64,000 bases of DNA, from contig JAAWOG010000007.1 of NCBI GenBank assembly GCA_022799355.1, forward strand, positions 1 through 64,000, given 5' to 3'. Positions 54,236 through 63,971 of this stretch are shown in pieces. Origin of the DNA: Lachnospiraceae bacterium. Its GTDB lineage: Bacteria > Bacillota > Clostridia > Lachnospirales > Lachnospiraceae. Positions within the stretch are counted from its first letter, which is position 1. Every line of letters starts with the position of its first letter. A program made the position numbers and the translations under genes. The notes beneath the pieces are model-generated. The model was not told the DNA's origin. It made no database searches and saw only the letters and a program-made list of their open reading frames with translations.

Positions 54236-55612
54236 CTAATACCCAACTTCCATCTCCATCCGATTTTCCATATCACCCTTTTCCCGCCATGCGATCCTGC
54301 ACACACCATGCTCCTCCATGGGTATATTAAAACACTTATTTTCCGAAAAATCCTGTATCATAACGGTCTCAGAACCATCTGGCGTGAGATAAATCTGATA
54401 CTCCAGTTCCTCTGTCCGATTAGAAGCAATCGTCATACGATACATATCAGCAGTTAAATCCCCTCTCTCTATCTCCTCCGCAGTTCCCAAATGATAATAT
54501 ATGCCCGTTACCTGAGCCTTTTCAGACAAAAGTTTTTCCTTCAATGATTGGTGAAACAGTATTTCATTTTGCGCCGGTGTTTTTGTAGTCATTTCATAAA
54601 GGAAATTCGTAAACGCCTCCGCACCATCCGCATTCAGATGTCCCGTATCTACAAAATATTTCATATTCTGGATAGGAAAATATTCATCTTTTACCAGGTT
54701 GAAATCATAATACGGCACACCATATTCTTCCGCAATTGCTTTTATCCCGGCAGTATAATCATCATAATTCTCATATGCCATTATTTCCAGTTTATATACC
54801 GGAGCCTGAAACAGTGTAATCTCTATTCCCTCTTTCCGGCAGTATTCCAAAATCTTCCGAAGATACTCCTCCGCATCCTGTGTCATTCTCATATCATCCG
54901 GTACGCCCTCCGCATGCAGGAAGGCGTTCCCCATCTCCTGGGTATGATAATAATACCCCTTTTTTGTATATTCCGTTCTGGCATTTTCCGATTCCCATCC
55001 ATATAAATAGTTCCGATATTCCGGGCGCTTTTTATTTTTCTGCATGGAATAAATCCATTCCACATTAAATAAATGCTCCCTGTACCGCGTAAAGGGCAAC
55101 GCACCGCTGATATAATACTCCGGTGTATTTAAATCAAAAAAATAGTCCAGCTTATCTATTGAAAATTTTCTGTAATCCAGATTTTTCCATCCATTACTGA
55201 TTGCTCCAAACTCATCATAATCTCCCTGTCCTTCAATAGAAGGAACAAAATATAATTCCAGATATACCCCCTTTAACCGGTTTCTGTGACTGGCTTCTTT
55301 GATAATATGATAAGACTCTTTTAATCCCTGCCCCCCTGTAGACATATTATAATAAATTTCCCCCGTTCTCTGATCCAGAAGCTCAGGATTCACCGCGCTG
55401 TATACATGGGAGGAACCCACACAAATATAATCAATATTTTCCTCCTGTTCATAAAAATTATGCCACATAATCCGGGCTCTTTCATCATCTTCCAGATATA
55501 AAAAGTTCATCCCACGACTAAGTGTCAAAAATAATATGAATATAAAGCCAATCCCCGCCAGTCTTTTCAACAGCCCTCTAAAACTGGAAGTAAATAAACT
55601 GTGTCGTATCAT
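54236..55612 (-). CDS. Membrane-anchored SGNH-fold protein (DltD/AlgX-like) paired with an MBOAT protein
   Basis: A 458-residue protein with one N-terminal membrane segment (LAGIGFIFILFLTLSRG) and an outer SGNH-like domain. The catalytic Ser motif is CVGSSHVYSAVNP near 67, and the Asp/His pair is VDTGHLNADG near 322. A beta-rich tail of about 120 residues follows. Such proteins complete acyl transfer begun by MBOAT partners, as DltD or AlgJ/X do for teichoic acid or exopolysaccharide. ATG at 55612 is chosen because GGAG lies 6 nt before it; it overlaps the MBOAT gene by 35 bp. Confidence 0.82.
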   Translation of the reverse strand: MIRHSLFTSSFRGLLKRLAGIGFIFILFLTLSRGMNFLYLEDDERARIMWHNFYEQEENIDYICVGSSHVYSAVNPELLDQRTGEIYYNMSTGGQGLKESYHIIKEASHRNRLKGVYLELYFVPSIEGQGDYDEFGAISNGWKNLDYRKFSIDKLDYFFDLNTPEYYISGALPFTRYREHLFNVEWIYSMQKNKKRPEYRNYLYGWESENARTEYTKKGYYYHTQEMGNAFLHAEGVPDDMRMTQDAEEYLRKILEYCRKEGIEITLFQAPVYKLEIMAYENYDDYTAGIKAIAEEYGVPYYDFNLVKDEYFPIQNMKYFVDTGHLNADGAEAFTNFLYEMTTKTPAQNEILFHQSLKEKLLSEKAQVTGIYYHLGTAEEIERGDLTADMYRMTIASNRTEELEYQIYLTPDGSETVMIQDFSENKCFNIPMEEHGVCRIAWREKGDMENRMEMEVGY

Positions 55613-57077
55613 ACAATTCTCCATAACAGCCAAACAGCAATATAACAAAAATCAAAAACAATTCCGCCGCCACCCGAAACCACCATCTCTGTGCCAGAAA
55701 CCTCTCTGCCACATCAACTCCCCTGTCCTTTTTGCCGTCCACCCAGAGCAACAGAACGATCGACAACAGTAGTACTCTGAAATACTCTGCCGGAACCCCC
55801 AGATTATAGAGAGATCCATTGATCAAAATCATCCAGTCCATCTGCCGGATGCCCTTTATCAACTGCAGCGCCTTGACGGAACTTCCCGCCCTGAAAAAGA
55901 GCCAGGCAAAATCAATCAATATAAAAGTAACAAAGCGTTTTAATAATCTGTCAGAAAAGACCTCCTGTTTTTCGCCCGCAATATGGGCTTTCAAAACCTT
56001 GTCAGTGACACCTCTCACAAAATCTCCGATCACCTGATATACGCCATTCAAAAGTCCCCACAAGATATAGGAAACCGCCGCGCCATGCCATAGCCCGCTG
56101 GCAGAAAATACCAACAGCAGATTGGCCTCCTTCCTGAGTTCTCCCTTTCGGTTTCCGCCCAGCGGAATATACAGGTAATCCCGAAACCAGCTTGTCAGCG
56201 AAATATGCCATCTGCGCCAAAAATCCTTTACACTCACCGCATAATAGGGCGCTCTGAAATTATCCGTCAGCTCAAATCCCAGAACAAGCGCCGCACCTCT
56301 CGCTATCGTGGAATACCCCGAAAAATCACAATATATCTGTATCGCAAAAAATATTGTTGCTGCGATGACATACATGCCTGACCAGAACACACTGTTTTCA
56401 TAAACCGTATCAACAATAACCGCAGCCCTGTCTGCTATGACCATTTTCAAAAAATAGCCCCATAGCATAAGCAATAACCCTCTCCTGAGATTTTCATAGG
56501 AAAAGGTTTTCGGCGTTCCGAGCTGCTTTAATAAATTTTTGGACCGCTCTATAGGTCCTGCCACAAGCTGTGGAAAAAAGGAAACAAAAAGAGCATATTT
56601 CAGAAAATTTCTTTCCGCGTAGACATCTCCCCTGTAAATATCTATCGTATAACCGATTGCCTGAAAAATATAAAATGAGATTCCCACCGGCAGCAGAATC
56701 TCCATAGTTGAAAAAGACGCCCCCGCCTGAAAATGTGCCATCACTTTATTCCACGAATCGATCAGAAAATTCAGATACTTAAAGTATCCCAATACCCCCA
56801 GATTGAGAAAAAGACTTCCGATGATACACAGCTTTTTACCCCATATCTTTTTCTCCTCCGGCAATTCTCCCCTGTTTATCTTATCCGTCAGTATCCCGCA
56901 CAGATATGTGACCGCCGTCGAAAAAAGCAGTAACAGCACATATTTTACTTCCCACTTCATGTAAAAATAGTAGGAAGCTGCCAGAAGCCACACATATCTG
57001 TATTTCTTCGGAATCAGAAAATATAATATTACAACAACGGGAAAGAATATCAAAAAATCAATTGAATTAAACAGCAT
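55578..57077 (-). CDS. MBOAT-family membrane O-acyltransferase (AlgI/DltB-like)
   Basis: A 499-residue polytopic protein: MLFNSIDFLIFFPVVVILYF and PVGISFYIFQAIGYTIDIYR are hallmarks of the AlgI branch. The conserved His is in GLWHGAAVSYILWG near 329, and WRRWHISLTSWFRDYLYIPL lies near 290. It should move acetyl or other acyl groups across the membrane for its SGNH partner to place on a surface polymer. No polymer synthesis genes are nearby, so the acceptor is unknown. Confidence 0.93.
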   Translation of the reverse strand: MLFNSIDFLIFFPVVVILYFLIPKKYRYVWLLAASYYFYMKWEVKYVLLLLFSTAVTYLCGILTDKINRGELPEEKKIWGKKLCIIGSLFLNLGVLGYFKYLNFLIDSWNKVMAHFQAGASFSTMEILLPVGISFYIFQAIGYTIDIYRGDVYAERNFLKYALFVSFFPQLVAGPIERSKNLLKQLGTPKTFSYENLRRGLLLMLWGYFLKMVIADRAAVIVDTVYENSVFWSGMYVIAATIFFAIQIYCDFSGYSTIARGAALVLGFELTDNFRAPYYAVSVKDFWRRWHISLTSWFRDYLYIPLGGNRKGELRKEANLLLVFSASGLWHGAAVSYILWGLLNGVYQVIGDFVRGVTDKVLKAHIAGEKQEVFSDRLLKRFVTFILIDFAWLFFRAGSSVKALQLIKGIRQMDWMILINGSLYNLGVPAEYFRVLLLSIVLLLWVDGKKDRGVDVAERFLAQRWWFRVAAELFLIFVILLFGCYGELYDTTQFIYFQF

Positions 57078-57218
57078 AGCTTTCTCCCGCCCTCAGATCA
57101 GCGCACTCCTCCTGCGCGCACTTTTAATCGAGTAGGGAAGAGCCATCTTTCCCTGCTCGCCGCGCGGGGCACACGCTGCCTAAGCAGTAAATTTCTCTGT
57201 ATGCCCCTGCGCATAAAA

Positions 57219-57266
57219 GAATAAAAGTCCCGACAGGCTACCCTGTCCTGACCGGGGCTTTTATTC
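57219..57266 (-). terminator. Terminator of the butyryl-CoA operon
   Basis: GAATAAAAGTCC (57219-57230) pairs with GGGGCTTTTATTC (57254-57266), with inner CAGG/CCTG pairs. The stem ends in A/T-rich sequence on both sides, so it can work in both directions. It lies 64 bp after the etfA stop. The rest of 57078-57329 holds no supported gene. Confidence 0.75.
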
Positions 57267-57329
57267 CTATATGTATCATACGTTATGAATCAATCTGACT
57301 TTACGCATCATACTTTATTTTATATATTC

Positions 57330-58373
57330 TTACTTATTTGCAACAGCCTCTTTCAGCTTTTCCGTCAGAGCCGGAACGATCTTATTGAGATCACCAACGA
57401 TACCGTAGTCAGCCACGTCAAAGATCGGAGCTGTCTCATCCTTGTTGATCGCAATGATGATATCGGACTCTTCCATACCCGCCAGATGCTGGATTGCGCC
57501 GGAAATACCGATCGCAAAGTATACGTTCGGGCGAACGGTCTTACCGGTCTGCCCAACCTGCAGGTCTTTCGGCTTCCAACCTGCATCAACAACAGCACGG
57601 GAACAGCTTACCGTAGCATCCAAAACCGCTGCCAGATCTTCAAGGATCTTGAAGTTTTCAGGGCTTCCCACACCACGTCCGCCGGAGACAAGAATCTTTG
57701 CGTCCATAATATCCACGGTATCGGAAACTGCCTTGACAACTTCGAGAATCTCAACATACTTGTTGTCAGGTGTAAATCCCGGATTGTAAGAAATTACTTC
57801 CGCTTTTCTGCCGGCTTCTCTCGGTGCTTTCTGCATAACGCCCGGACGAACCGTTGCCATCTGAGGGCGGAACTCGGGACATGCAATCGTAGCGATGGTG
57901 TTGCCGCCGAATGCAGGACGTGTCATCAGGAGCTGGTTGTGAAGCTGCTCTCTGCCCGGAATCGGATTGATCGGGAAATCGCCGATCTCAAGCTGTGTAC
58001 AGTCTGCTGTCAGACCTGTGTGAATCCTTGCGGATACCCTGGGGCCAAGATCACGGCCGATGGCTGTTGCACCAATCAGGAAGATCTCAGGCTTATATTC
58101 GTTAATCACAGATGCCAGTGCATGTGCATAAGGCTCTGTTCTGTACTCTTTCAGTTCGGGATCGTCCACAACGATCACCTTGTCTGCGCCATACTCAGCC
58201 AGTTCATCAGCCAGAGGAGCAACTTCCGAGCCGACAAGAACAGCCGTCACATCTACGCCCAGATCTTTCGCAAGGTCTTTTCCCTTGCCCACTAATTCCA
58301 AAGCAATTCCGCTGAGTACGTTGTCTACCTGCTGGGCAAAGACAAATACTCCTTTATAATCTTGAATATTCAT
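57330..58373 (-). CDS. etfA: Electron transfer flavoprotein alpha subunit
   Basis: A 347-residue subunit that forms a complex with EtfB and Bcd. The C-terminal FAD-binding region is clear (SGGRGVGSPENFKILEDLA, GQTGKTVRPNVYFAIGISGA, QHLAGMEESDIIIAINKDET). In Clostridia this complex bifurcates electrons from NADH to crotonyl-CoA and ferredoxin. The start at 58373 (MNIQDYKGVF) follows GGAGG; the open frame to 58388 is unneeded. Last gene of the operon. Confidence 0.97.
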   Translation of the reverse strand: MNIQDYKGVFVFAQQVDNVLSGIALELVGKGKDLAKDLGVDVTAVLVGSEVAPLADELAEYGADKVIVVDDPELKEYRTEPYAHALASVINEYKPEIFLIGATAIGRDLGPRVSARIHTGLTADCTQLEIGDFPINPIPGREQLHNQLLMTRPAFGGNTIATIACPEFRPQMATVRPGVMQKAPREAGRKAEVISYNPGFTPDNKYVEILEVVKAVSDTVDIMDAKILVSGGRGVGSPENFKILEDLAAVLDATVSCSRAVVDAGWKPKDLQVGQTGKTVRPNVYFAIGISGAIQHLAGMEESDIIIAINKDETAPIFDVADYGIVGDLNKIVPALTEKLKEAVANK

Positions 58374-58408
58374 TGTTTGAACCTCCATTTATTTTAACAT
58401 TACATTCC

Positions 58409-59191
58409 TTAAATGACGTGTTTCACTTTCAGCTTATCTACGATGTAATCCACGGATTCCGTCACATCAAGATTTACCTTCTCGCCGGCACCCTTTCTCA
58501 CCTTGTCGGAAGCCCTTGCAATCTGCGTCGGGGAACCTTTCAGGCCAAGGTTAGAGTCTTCCACATCTTTCAGATCAGCTCTGCCCCATACGGTGATCTC
58601 CGCATCATAAGCATCGAAGATTCCGCCGGGTGTCATATAACGAGGCTCATTTAATTCAGCCAGTGCCGTAATCAGGCAGGGCATCTGTGCCTTCAGCACA
58701 TGATATCTGTCGTCATACTGACGCTGTACGATCACACTGTCACCTTCGATCTTGATATCCTGTGCATAACTGATAACAGGAATATCGAGATGTTCGGAAA
58801 TCTGAGGACCAACCTGTGCGGTATCGCCATCAATAGCCTGACGTCCTGTGATGATCAGATCATATTCCAGGTTGCGGATCGCGCCTGCCAGTGTCTGGCT
58901 TGTAGCCCATGTATCCGCACCGCCGAGAACTCTGTCCGTTACAAGGATTCCCTTGTCCGCTCCCATAGCCAGCGCTTCACGAAGCACTTCCTCTGCCTTC
59001 GGAAGTCCCATTGTCACAACAGTAACTTCTGCGCCATACTGATCTTTTAACCTAAGAGCCGCTTCCAGGCCTGCCTTGTCATCAGGATTCATGATAGCAA
59101 GCATTGCGCCACGGTCCAGCGTACCATCGGGATTGAACTTTACGCCGCCCTTTGTATCAGGCACCTGTTTTACACAAACAACAATTTTCAT
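58409..59191 (-). CDS. etfB: Electron transfer flavoprotein beta subunit
   Basis: A 260-residue subunit: MKIVVCVKQVPDTKGGVKFN, INPDDKAGLEAALRLKD-type region, GADKGILVTDRVLGGADTWA and the ETF beta signature around VIVQRQYDDRYHVLKAQMPC. In bifurcating Etfs it holds the NADH-binding FAD. The gene precedes etfA by 35 bp. Confidence 0.97.
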   Translation of the reverse strand: MKIVVCVKQVPDTKGGVKFNPDGTLDRGAMLAIMNPDDKAGLEAALRLKDQYGAEVTVVTMGLPKAEEVLREALAMGADKGILVTDRVLGGADTWATSQTLAGAIRNLEYDLIITGRQAIDGDTAQVGPQISEHLDIPVISYAQDIKIEGDSVIVQRQYDDRYHVLKAQMPCLITALAELNEPRYMTPGGIFDAYDAEITVWGRADLKDVEDSNLGLKGSPTQIARASDKVRKGAGEKVNLDVTESVDYIVDKLKVKHVI

Positions 59192-59245
59192 TGTATTATC
59201 TCTCCTTTTTATTTTCTTTCTTCTTATAAATCCGTAAGAGGATAT

Positions 59246-59441
59246 TTTTCGCGGTGCTCCGCCGCACCGCTCTGTGCCGTCCTCTCCGCATGTTCACCCC
59301 TGCGAGCAGGGCTCACATGCATTTCGTCCGGCTTGCCTTTTCTCTAAGACGGCATTTTCGCGGTGCCGCACCGCTCTGCGCCGTTCTCTCTGCATGTTCG
59401 TCCCTGCGAGCAGGGCTCACATGCATTTCGTCCGGCTTGCC
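59246..59441. repeat. Direct duplication of a structured 90-bp unit between bcd and etfB
   Basis: Copy 1 (59246-59337) and copy 2 (59355-59441) share most bases; copy 1 has five extra (TCCGC). Each holds three short stems: GCGGTGC/GCACCGC, GCATGT/ACATGC and CCCTGCGAGCAGGG. The whole bcd-etfB gap is 253 bp and non-coding. In the operon message it could be a processing or stabilising element. Confidence 0.85.
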
Positions 59442-59444
59442 GTC

Positions 59445-60611
59445 TTACTTAAGCAGTGACGCGGAAATTACCATTCTCTGTACTTCGGATGTGCCTTCGT
59501 AGATCTCGGTGATCTTTGCGTCACGCATCATGCGCTCAACATCGTACTCTCTTGTATAGCCGTAACCGCCGTGCAGCTGTACTGCCTTTGTGGTAACTTC
59601 CATAGCCATCTCCGCAGCGTACAGTTTTGCCATTGCCGCTTCCACACCGTAAGGCGTCTTGTGGTCCTTTGTGTACTGATCTTTTGTCGCAGCAGCCTTG
59701 TAAACAAGAAGCTGAGCCGCCTGCGCTTTTGTCGCCATATCGGCAAGCTGGAACTGTGTATTCTGGAACTGCGCAATGCTGCGTCCAAACTGTTTTCTTT
59801 CTTTTACATAATCAATGGTTCTCTCAAGCGCACCTTCGCCAAGACCGAGTGCCTGTGCAGCGATACCGATACGTCCGCCGTCCAATGTGTGCATTGCAAT
59901 ACCGAAGCCCTTGCCCTGCTGTCCGAGAATATTCTCTTTCGGGATACGGCAGTCTGTGAAAATCAGCTCGTATGTAGAAGAACCACGGATACCCATCTTC
60001 TTTTCCTTTGTACCAAAGGAGAAGCCCGGCGTTCCCTTTTCTACGATAAATGCGGAGATTTCTTTCTGCTTTCTGCCGCGCTTTTCAATCGTGCCTGTCA
60101 CGGCAATGATTACATAAACGTCAGCTTCCTTACCGTTTGTGATAAAGATCTTGGAGCCGTTTAATACCCACTCATCTCCATCCAAAACAGCCTTTGTCTG
60201 CTGTCCCTGAGCATCCGTACCTGCGCCGGGTTCCGTAAGGCCGAATGCGCCGATCTTACGGCCTGCTGCCAGATCGGGCAGATATTTCTGCTTCTGCTCT
60301 TCCGTACCGTATGTCAGGATCGGATCGCAGCACAGAGAAGTATGTGCGGAAACGATAACACCTGTTGTGCCGCAGACTTTGGAGAGTTCTTCCACACACA
60401 TAGCATATGTGAGTACATCACAGCCCTGTCCGCCGTACTCCTTCGGAATCGGAATACCCATAAAGCCTGCCTTTGCCATCTTCTCAACGGTTGCGCGGGG
60501 GAATTCTTCTGTCTCGTCAACTTCCTGCGCTAAAGGCTTCACCTCTTTTTCAGCAAATTCTTTGAAAAGAGTTCTCGCCATTTCATGTTTTTTAGATAAA
60601 GAAAAATCCAT
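59445..60611 (-). CDS. bcd: Butyryl-CoA dehydrogenase
   Basis: A 388-residue acyl-CoA dehydrogenase reducing crotonyl-CoA to butyryl-CoA. MDFSLSKKHEMARTLFKEFA, AFGLTEPGAGTDAQGQQTKA, HGGYGYTREYDVERMMRDAK and the catalytic Glu motif YEGTSEVQRMVI near 370 are present. It works with EtfAB encoded downstream. Start follows GGAGG in ATGGAGGAAATA. Confidence 0.97.
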   Translation of the reverse strand: MDFSLSKKHEMARTLFKEFAEKEVKPLAQEVDETEEFPRATVEKMAKAGFMGIPIPKEYGGQGCDVLTYAMCVEELSKVCGTTGVIVSAHTSLCCDPILTYGTEEQKQKYLPDLAAGRKIGAFGLTEPGAGTDAQGQQTKAVLDGDEWVLNGSKIFITNGKEADVYVIIAVTGTIEKRGRKQKEISAFIVEKGTPGFSFGTKEKKMGIRGSSTYELIFTDCRIPKENILGQQGKGFGIAMHTLDGGRIGIAAQALGLGEGALERTIDYVKERKQFGRSIAQFQNTQFQLADMATKAQAAQLLVYKAAATKDQYTKDHKTPYGVEAAMAKLYAAEMAMEVTTKAVQLHGGYGYTREYDVERMMRDAKITEIYEGTSEVQRMVISASLLK

Positions 60612-60644
60612 GATATATTTCCTCCATTAATTTATATTTTTGAC

Positions 60645-61484
60645 TTATTTACTGTAATCAAAAAATCCTACGCCTGTCTTTCTGCCAAGTTTCTTCTCTT
60701 CCACCATCTTCTTAAGCAGAGGCTGCGGAGCGTACTTCTCGTCTTTTGTCTCGTTGTAGAGAACTTCCATAATAGCAAGGCAGATGTCCAGACCGATCAG
60801 ATCGCCGAGGTGCAGAGGTCCCATCGGATGGGATGCGCCGAGCTGCATAGCCACATCGATATCTTCTGCAGAAGCAGTACCCGCATCCAAAACGCCGATC
60901 GCTTCATTGATCATCGGGATCAGGATTCTGTTTACGACAAAGCCGGGAGCTTCCTTTACTTCTACGGGAGTCTTACCGATTTCTTTGGAGATTGCAACAA
61001 TCTTGTCTACCATTTCCTGAGGCGTATTTTCACCCTTGATTACTTCCACCAGTTTCATTCTGTCGGCAGGATTGAAGAAATGCATGCCGATCATCGGGCG
61101 GTCTAATCCCTCACCGATCTTTGTGATGGAAAGAGAAGAGGTGTTGGATGCAAACATGCAGTCCTTTTTCACAATGCCCATCAGCTCCGTAAAGATCTTC
61201 TGCTTGATCTCCAGGTTTTCGAGCGCAACTTCCACGATCAGGTCACAGTCCGTGCAGATCCCGTTTAAACCTGTGGTAATCTTGCCCATGATCTCGTCAG
61301 CCTTTTCCTGTGTGATCTTTTCCTTACCCACGAGGAAATTCATGTTCTTCTGAATTTTCGCTTTGCCGCCTTCCGCGTACTCTTCCTTGATATCGCAGAG
61401 ACATACTTCATAACCGTCAGTCATCGCAAATGCCTGCGCAATACCGGAACCCATTGTACCAGCGCCAATAATACCTACCTTCAT
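60645..61484 (-). CDS. hbd: 3-hydroxybutyryl-CoA dehydrogenase
   Basis: A 279-residue NAD(P)-dependent enzyme reducing acetoacetyl-CoA to 3-hydroxybutyryl-CoA. Dinucleotide loop GIIGAGTMGSGIAQAF, SNTSSLSITKIGEG, catalytic His in MHFFNPADRMKLVEVI and KEAPGFVVNRILIPMINEA are typical. It is 33 bp before bcd in the operon. Confidence 0.97.
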   Translation of the reverse strand: MKVGIIGAGTMGSGIAQAFAMTDGYEVCLCDIKEEYAEGGKAKIQKNMNFLVGKEKITQEKADEIMGKITTGLNGICTDCDLIVEVALENLEIKQKIFTELMGIVKKDCMFASNTSSLSITKIGEGLDRPMIGMHFFNPADRMKLVEVIKGENTPQEMVDKIVAISKEIGKTPVEVKEAPGFVVNRILIPMINEAIGVLDAGTASAEDIDVAMQLGASHPMGPLHLGDLIGLDICLAIMEVLYNETKDEKYAPQPLLKKMVEEKKLGRKTGVGFFDYSK

Positions 61485-61606
61485 TTTAAAATCCTCCTGT
61501 TTGATTCATTTATCTTTTTATATGGAGACATTTCGTATCTCCTTTTTCCCATACTTTTCTTTCACCTGCCGCGGTTCATGTAAAGTATATTCCTTTTCAC
61601 ACGCCT

Positions 61607-62392
61607 TTAGCAGTTTTTAAAAGGCTCTTTCACTTTCTCTTTATTCCTGTCAAGGAAGAAAGCCATACCATACTTTTGATCCTCTGTCTCAAAGCAGTCC
61701 CCGAAGAGTTTCTCTTCCACCACAAGCGCTTCGTCCATGTTTACTTCCAATCCGTCGTTGATTGCTTTCTTGCAGTTGCGGACAGCGATGGGCGCATTCT
61801 TTGCGATGCCTGCCGCCATCTTCTGTGCCGCCGCCATCAGTTCCTCCTGAGGGTATACCGCGTTCACAAGACCGATACGGAGCGCTTCGTCAGCTTTGAT
61901 ATTCCTTGCCGTGTAGATAAGCTGTTTTGCCATACCGGGGCTTACCAGACGGGCCAGCCTCTGCGTGCCTCCAAAACCCGGTGTGATGCCAAGCCCTACT
62001 TCCGGCTGTCCGAATACCGCGTTGTCCGAACAGATACGGATATCGCAACTCATGGAAATCTCACATCCGCCGCCCAGAGCAAAACCGTTAACCGCAGCAA
62101 TCACAGGGATCGGGAACGTTTCCAGTTTCCGGAATACATCGTTGCCCTTCTTGCCGAAGGCCTCTCCCTCCGCCTTTGTGAGTGTGCTCATCTCGCCGAT
62201 ATCCGCACCCGCCACAAAAGATTTTGTGCCTGCGCCTGTCAGAATCAGGCATCTCACTTCGTTCAGATCCACCGCGTCAAGGGTTGCGTCCAGTTCTTCT
62301 AAAACTGCAGAATTCAGTGCATTTAACGCTTTCTCACGATTAATCGTGATGGTGCCTACCTGGCCGTTTACTTCATATAAAACAAATTCCAT
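61607..62392 (-). CDS. crt: 3-hydroxybutyryl-CoA dehydratase (crotonase)
   Basis: A 261-residue enoyl-CoA hydratase-family enzyme forming crotonyl-CoA. Oxyanion regions KSFVAGADIGEM and NGFALGGGCEISMSCDIRI, with FGQPEVGLGITPGFGGTQRL holding the catalytic Glu. ATG at 62392 gives the usual MEFVLYE start. A GTG at 62401 lies closer to the AAAGGA site and cannot be excluded. Confidence 0.96.
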   Translation of the reverse strand: MEFVLYEVNGQVGTITINREKALNALNSAVLEELDATLDAVDLNEVRCLILTGAGTKSFVAGADIGEMSTLTKAEGEAFGKKGNDVFRKLETFPIPVIAAVNGFALGGGCEISMSCDIRICSDNAVFGQPEVGLGITPGFGGTQRLARLVSPGMAKQLIYTARNIKADEALRIGLVNAVYPQEELMAAAQKMAAGIAKNAPIAVRNCKKAINDGLEVNMDEALVVEEKLFGDCFETEDQKYGMAFFLDRNKEKVKEPFKNC

Positions 62393-62515
62393 GTTGATCA
62401 CTCATTCCTTTCCTTTTTCTATTACATGTCCGTTTTGCAGACTTAAGATTAAACGCTCGAATACCGGGAAGCTTTAAGCACTTCCCGGTATCTGATTTTT
62501 TCATGTCTGAAAGGC

Positions 62516-63703
62516 TTAGTCTCTTTCTACGATAGTAGCACAGCCCATACCGCCGCCGATACAGAGTGTCGCAAGGCCTTTCTTTGCGTCTCTCTTTACC
62601 ATCTCGTGCAGCAGTGTCACAAGGATACGGCAGCCGGATGCTCCTACCGGGTGTCCCAGTGCGATAGCGCCGCCGTTTACGTTCAGTTTTTCAGGATTGA
62701 ATCCAAGTTCTTTTGCCACGGCTACGGACTGTGCTGCAAAAGCTTCGTTTGCCTCGATCAGGTCCATATCGTCCACCGTAAGCCCGCTCTTAGCCATTAC
62801 CTTCTTTGTTGCAGCCACAGGGCCGATACCCATGATAGAAGGATCTACGCCGCCGAGTGCGCCTGCCACAAAGGTAGCCATGGGCTTAACGCCCAGCTCT
62901 TTCGCTTTTTCTTCACTCATCACAACAACTGCCGCAGCGCCGTCATTGATACCGGAAGCGTTACCTGCCGTTACCACGCCGCCTTCCTTCTTACCGGAGC
63001 AGCATTTCAGTTTTGTCAGAGCTTCCATTGTCGTTCCGGGACGAGGGCCTTCATCCTTCACAAAATCGACAACTTCCTTTTTCACTTTCACGGGAACCGG
63101 AACGATCTCATCGTCAAATCTGCCTTCATTGATTGCCTTCTCGCACTTCTGCTGGCTGTTCACGGCAAACTCATCGAGTTCTTCCCTTGTCAGTTTCCAC
63201 TGATCCGCGATGTTCTCTGCGGTAATCATCATGTGATACTGGTTAAATGCATCCCACAGTGCATCGTTCACCATGGTATCCACCAAAGTACCGTTATTCA
63301 TTCTGTAACCGTAACGGCCATTCATCATCGCGTAAGGAGCCATAGACATGTTTTCCATGCCGCCTGCCACCACGATATCGGCATCCCCTGCCTGGATCAT
63401 CTGTGCCGCCATATTCACACAGTTCAGACCGGAACCGCACACCACGTTGATCGTTACCGCAGGAGTCTCCACTGGGAGACCTGCTTTGATAGACGCCTGA
63501 CGAGCCACGTTCTGGCCAAGTCCCGCCTGAATTACGCATCCCATATAAACCTGATCAACCTGATCCGCAGGAACGCCTGCTCTCTTTAACGCTTCTTTGA
63601 TTACGATGGAACCAAGTACAGGTGCCGGAGTCGTCCCAAGAGCTCCGCCCATTTTGCCGATAGCGGTACGGCAAGCGCCCGCTAATACTACTTTTTTCGC
63701 CAT
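62516..63703 (-). CDS. thl: Acetyl-CoA acetyltransferase (thiolase)
   Basis: A 395-residue biosynthetic thiolase joining two acetyl-CoA. The acylated Cys is in [19 protein letters not shown] near 88; [19 protein letters not shown] and [17 protein letters not shown] hold the His and second Cys. It is the first gene of the operon, behind GGAGGG and a strong promoter. Confidence 0.97.
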   Translation of the reverse strand: MAKKVVLAGACRTAIGKMGGALGTTPAPVLGSIVIKEALKRAGVPADQVDQVYMGCVIQAGLGQNVARQASIKAGLPVETPAVTINVVCGSGLNCVNMAAQMIQAGDADIVVAGGMENMSMAPYAMMNGRYGYRMNNGTLVDTMVNDALWDAFNQYHMMITAENIADQWKLTREELDEFAVNSQQKCEKAINEGRFDDEIVPVPVKVKKEVVDFVKDEGPRPGTTMEALTKLKCCSGKKEGGVVTAGNASGINDGAAAVVVMSEEKAKELGVKPMATFVAGALGGVDPSIMGIGPVAATKKVMAKSGLTVDDMDLIEANEAFAAQSVAVAKELGFNPEKLNVNGGAIALGHPVGASGCRILVTLLHEMVKRDAKKGLATLCIGGGMGCATIVERD

Positions 63704-63774
63704 TTGAATAGCCCTCCATTTTACTTGATTTTTTATATTTTGTTTGTTATTTTTTTGACAAACTCACTTTTTCT

Positions 63775-63803
63775 ATTATATCACAGCATTCGACGTTTTG
63801 CAA
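63775..63803 (-). promoter_or_regulatory. Promoter of the thl-crt-hbd-bcd-etfBA operon
   Basis: The minus strand reads TTGCAA, 17 nt, TATAAT, with TGA just before the -10 (extended -10). It gives a leader of about 65 nt. The -35 lies about 30 bp from the mobile-element copy at 63835-63971. Confidence 0.85.
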
Positions 63804-63834
63804 CATGGAGCCGCGCAAAATTCCGTGGAAAAGT

Positions 63835-63971
63835 AACAGTTCAGCCTTCGGCTTCCCTGTTACGGAATCTGCCCATTTCAAGTCGCCTTCGGCGAAGGGC
63901 AGATTCTTTTGGCTCAATTTACATGTTTTCACGGACTTTGCAGTAAATGCAAAGTCCTGGGCTGAACTGTT
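63835..63971. mobile_element. Miniature inverted-repeat element (copy C) upstream of the butyryl-CoA operon promoter
   Basis: A 137-bp element with AACAGTTCAGCC at 63835-63846 and GGCTGAACTGTT at 63960-63971. GAATCTGCCC pairs with GGGCAGATTC around CGCCTTCGGCG, and GGACTTTGC pairs with GCAAAGTCC, the same fold plan as copy B with different bases. TTCCGTGGAAAA flanks it directly (63821-63832 and 63970-63981), a likely target duplication overlapping the terminal repeat. The rest of 63704-64000 holds only the promoter and leader. Confidence 0.82.

Noticed and set aside
57100-57180. A GC-rich hairpin (GAGTAGGGAAGA with TTTCCCTGCTC) similar in look to stems near 14281 and 59300
   Set aside because: The three share only short GC-rich words. 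I could not align them as one repeat family by eye.
62606-63589. A plus-strand open frame of 327 codons rich in His and Cys
   Set aside because: Antisense to thiolase; the His/Cys content is a codon-shadow effect and not a metal-binding protein.
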